Below are positions 63,362 to 64,000 of a DNA stretch of 64,000 nt, in pieces. The position numbers were made by a program, and so were the translations under genes. Origin of the DNA: an uncultured Prevotella sp. (GTDB lineage Bacteria > Bacteroidota > Bacteroidia > Bacteroidales > Bacteroidaceae); the NCBI GenBank assembly GCA_946405145.1, contig CAMJGE010000006.1:78350-142349 (forward strand), in the 5' to 3' direction. The notes under the pieces were generated by a model. It searched no databases. It worked only from the letters and a program-made list of their open reading frames with translations, and was not told where the DNA came from. Position 1 is the first letter of the stretch. Every line of letters starts with the position of its first letter.

Positions 63362-63416
63362 GTGCTTAAACCAGCGGAATCTATCATTTTTTTTGAGACT
63401 CCGCTGATTTACGCAC
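63362..63416. repeat. Imperfect inverted repeat, 21 bp arms
   Basis: Arm 63362-63382 matches the reverse complement of 63396-63416 at 18 of 21 positions, with a 13-bp T-rich centre. It overlaps the expected -33 region of the 85-aa gene, so it may be an operator or an upstream terminator. Confidence 0.7.
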
Positions 63417-63499
63417 AATTTTTGGTGTTTTGATGCTCATAGATTACACGGGGACAGCCCCTCTGTGAGTGCTTTTTGATAGAAATGGCAACCATCTTT

Positions 63500-63773
63500 G
63501 GTCAGTGACGAGAAGAAAAACAATGAATACTTTGACATTTTTGCCGAAAAACTTGGTGAAAATCTCAAAAAGGTGTAAGATATGGCAGGACAAAAATCTC
63601 AAAAAGGTGCAAGCGACATCGTTATGAAACGAAAAATATATCAGCAACTCCTTGACTGGAAGGAGCAAAGGTATGGGGAAGTAGCAATCCTTGTTGAAGG
63701 TGTAACAGGAATGAAGATAATAATCAACTACACAAGCACACAAAAAGTGGGAAATATTGCAAAAAATTCATAG
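63500..63773 (+). pseudogene. Fragments of lost genes, including a DUF4143-type ATPase start
   Basis: A tail with NEYFDIFAEKLGENLKKV ends at a stop near 63580. Then ATG at 63624 opens MKRKIYQQLLDWKEQ...AILVEG, the usual beginning of DUF4143-type ATPases, where a Walker A (GARRVGKS-like) should follow. Instead the frame changes to unrelated residues and stops at 63773, so the gene is cut after about 29 codons. An in-frame ATG at 63582 also exists. Confidence 0.6.
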
Positions 63774-63869
63774 GTAATATTCAGAATTGGCTACAATTTG
63801 GGTGCAAATTTGAAATGTGAGAAAAAGAAAAGTCCCGTAAGTCATTGACCTACAGGACTCTTTCTTTTG

Positions 63870-63943
63870 CGCTTCAGGATGGGCTTGAACCAACGACCCC
63901 CTGATTAACAGTCAGGTGCTCTAACCAACTGAGCTACTGAAGC
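63870..63943 (-). tRNA. tRNA-Asn (anticodon GTT)
   Basis: The 74-nt cloverleaf has acceptor GCTTCAG with CTGAAGC (perfect), D-arm AGCTCAGTTGGTTAGAGCA, anticodon GTT in CTGTTAATC, and T-loop GGTTCAAGC. CCA is not encoded. Confidence 0.95.
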
Positions 63944-63965
63944 AAGTTTTGCTGTTAAGCGGGTG

Positions 63966-63973
63966 CAAAAGTA
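63966..63973 (-). promoter_or_regulatory. -7 box of tRNA-Asn
   Basis: TACTTTTG on the minus strand, 22 bp before the tRNA 5' end. Confidence 0.55.
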
Positions 63974-64000
63974 CGGCGTTTTTTTGAAACTACCAAACTT

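Larger units (their letters stand above)
63230..63869. other. Region without an intact gene before tRNA-Asn
   Basis: It holds the 116-bp leader and -7 box (63345-63352) of the 85-aa gene, an imperfect 21-bp inverted repeat (63362-63382, 63396-63416), a short GGGG-ACAG-CCCC hairpin near 63450, a C-terminal gene scrap (about 63500-63580), and a truncated ATPase start (63624-63773). The last 95 bp hold nothing I can name. Confidence 0.75.

Noticed and set aside
63430..63480. Insertion-sequence end (GGGGACAGCCCC)
   Set aside because: No matching second end, target duplication or transposase was found in the window.

Overview
The window reads as a chromosomal segment of a gut or rumen member of the Bacteroidota, most likely Prevotella in the broad sense. 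The evidence is a SusD-type polysaccharide utilization locus, promoters of the Bacteroidota type (TAnnTTTG at -7) in front of many genes, very short AT-rich leaders, SPII lipoproteins of Bacteroidota style, and the C-terminal YNLxGxR...GIYIxxGKK motif common in Prevotella secreted enzymes. No species can be assigned from the sequence alone.

Layout. Positions 1-18215 hold a beta-mannan/galactomannan utilization locus. It comprises the end of a SusD lipoprotein, a TIG-domain surface glycan-binding lipoprotein, a 2344-residue multimodular GH26 mannanase, a GH36 alpha-galactosidase, a GH26 lipoprotein, a GPH-type sugar:cation symporter and an AGE-family (mannobiose/cellobiose) 2-epimerase, all on the + strand. 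Facing them are a GH130 mannosylglucose phosphorylase, mannose-6-phosphate isomerase and an AraC regulator. Together they give a full route: mannan is bound and cut outside, galactose is trimmed, mannobiose is imported, epimerised to mannosylglucose, and phosphorolysed to mannose-1-phosphate and glucose.

Positions 18215-54464 are mostly housekeeping genes: a Fur-family regulator, HAD phosphatase and thioesterase operon; an AsmA-like protein; YifB; envelope lipoproteins; tRNA-Leu; argH; pyrE; comF-like, recX, prmC and ribD; an ABCG-like transporter; RNase H; argS; a PIG-L deacetylase, SSS symporter, PrsW and MA-peptidase/propeller cluster; a low-molecular-weight phosphatase; a GH3 lipoprotein; the AmmeMemoRadiSam pair; and an AlkZ-related protein. 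A small divergent pectin pair (GH105 and PL1) lies at 29614-32489.

Positions 54465-63943 form an AT-richer accessory region next to tRNA-Asn. It starts with 1.15 kb without an intact gene, which holds gene remnants, two opposed arrays of an 11-12 bp phased octamer, a palindromic tandem repeat and a candidate structured RNA of about 330 nt. Then follow four overlapping or nearly abutting genes: two amino-methyltransferases, a McrB-like AAA+ NTPase and a McrC-like PD-(D/E)XK nuclease. This looks like an NTP-dependent restriction-modification system organised like LlaJI/BsuMI but with N4/N6-type rather than 5-methylcytosine methylases. It is the best candidate in the window for a little-described system.
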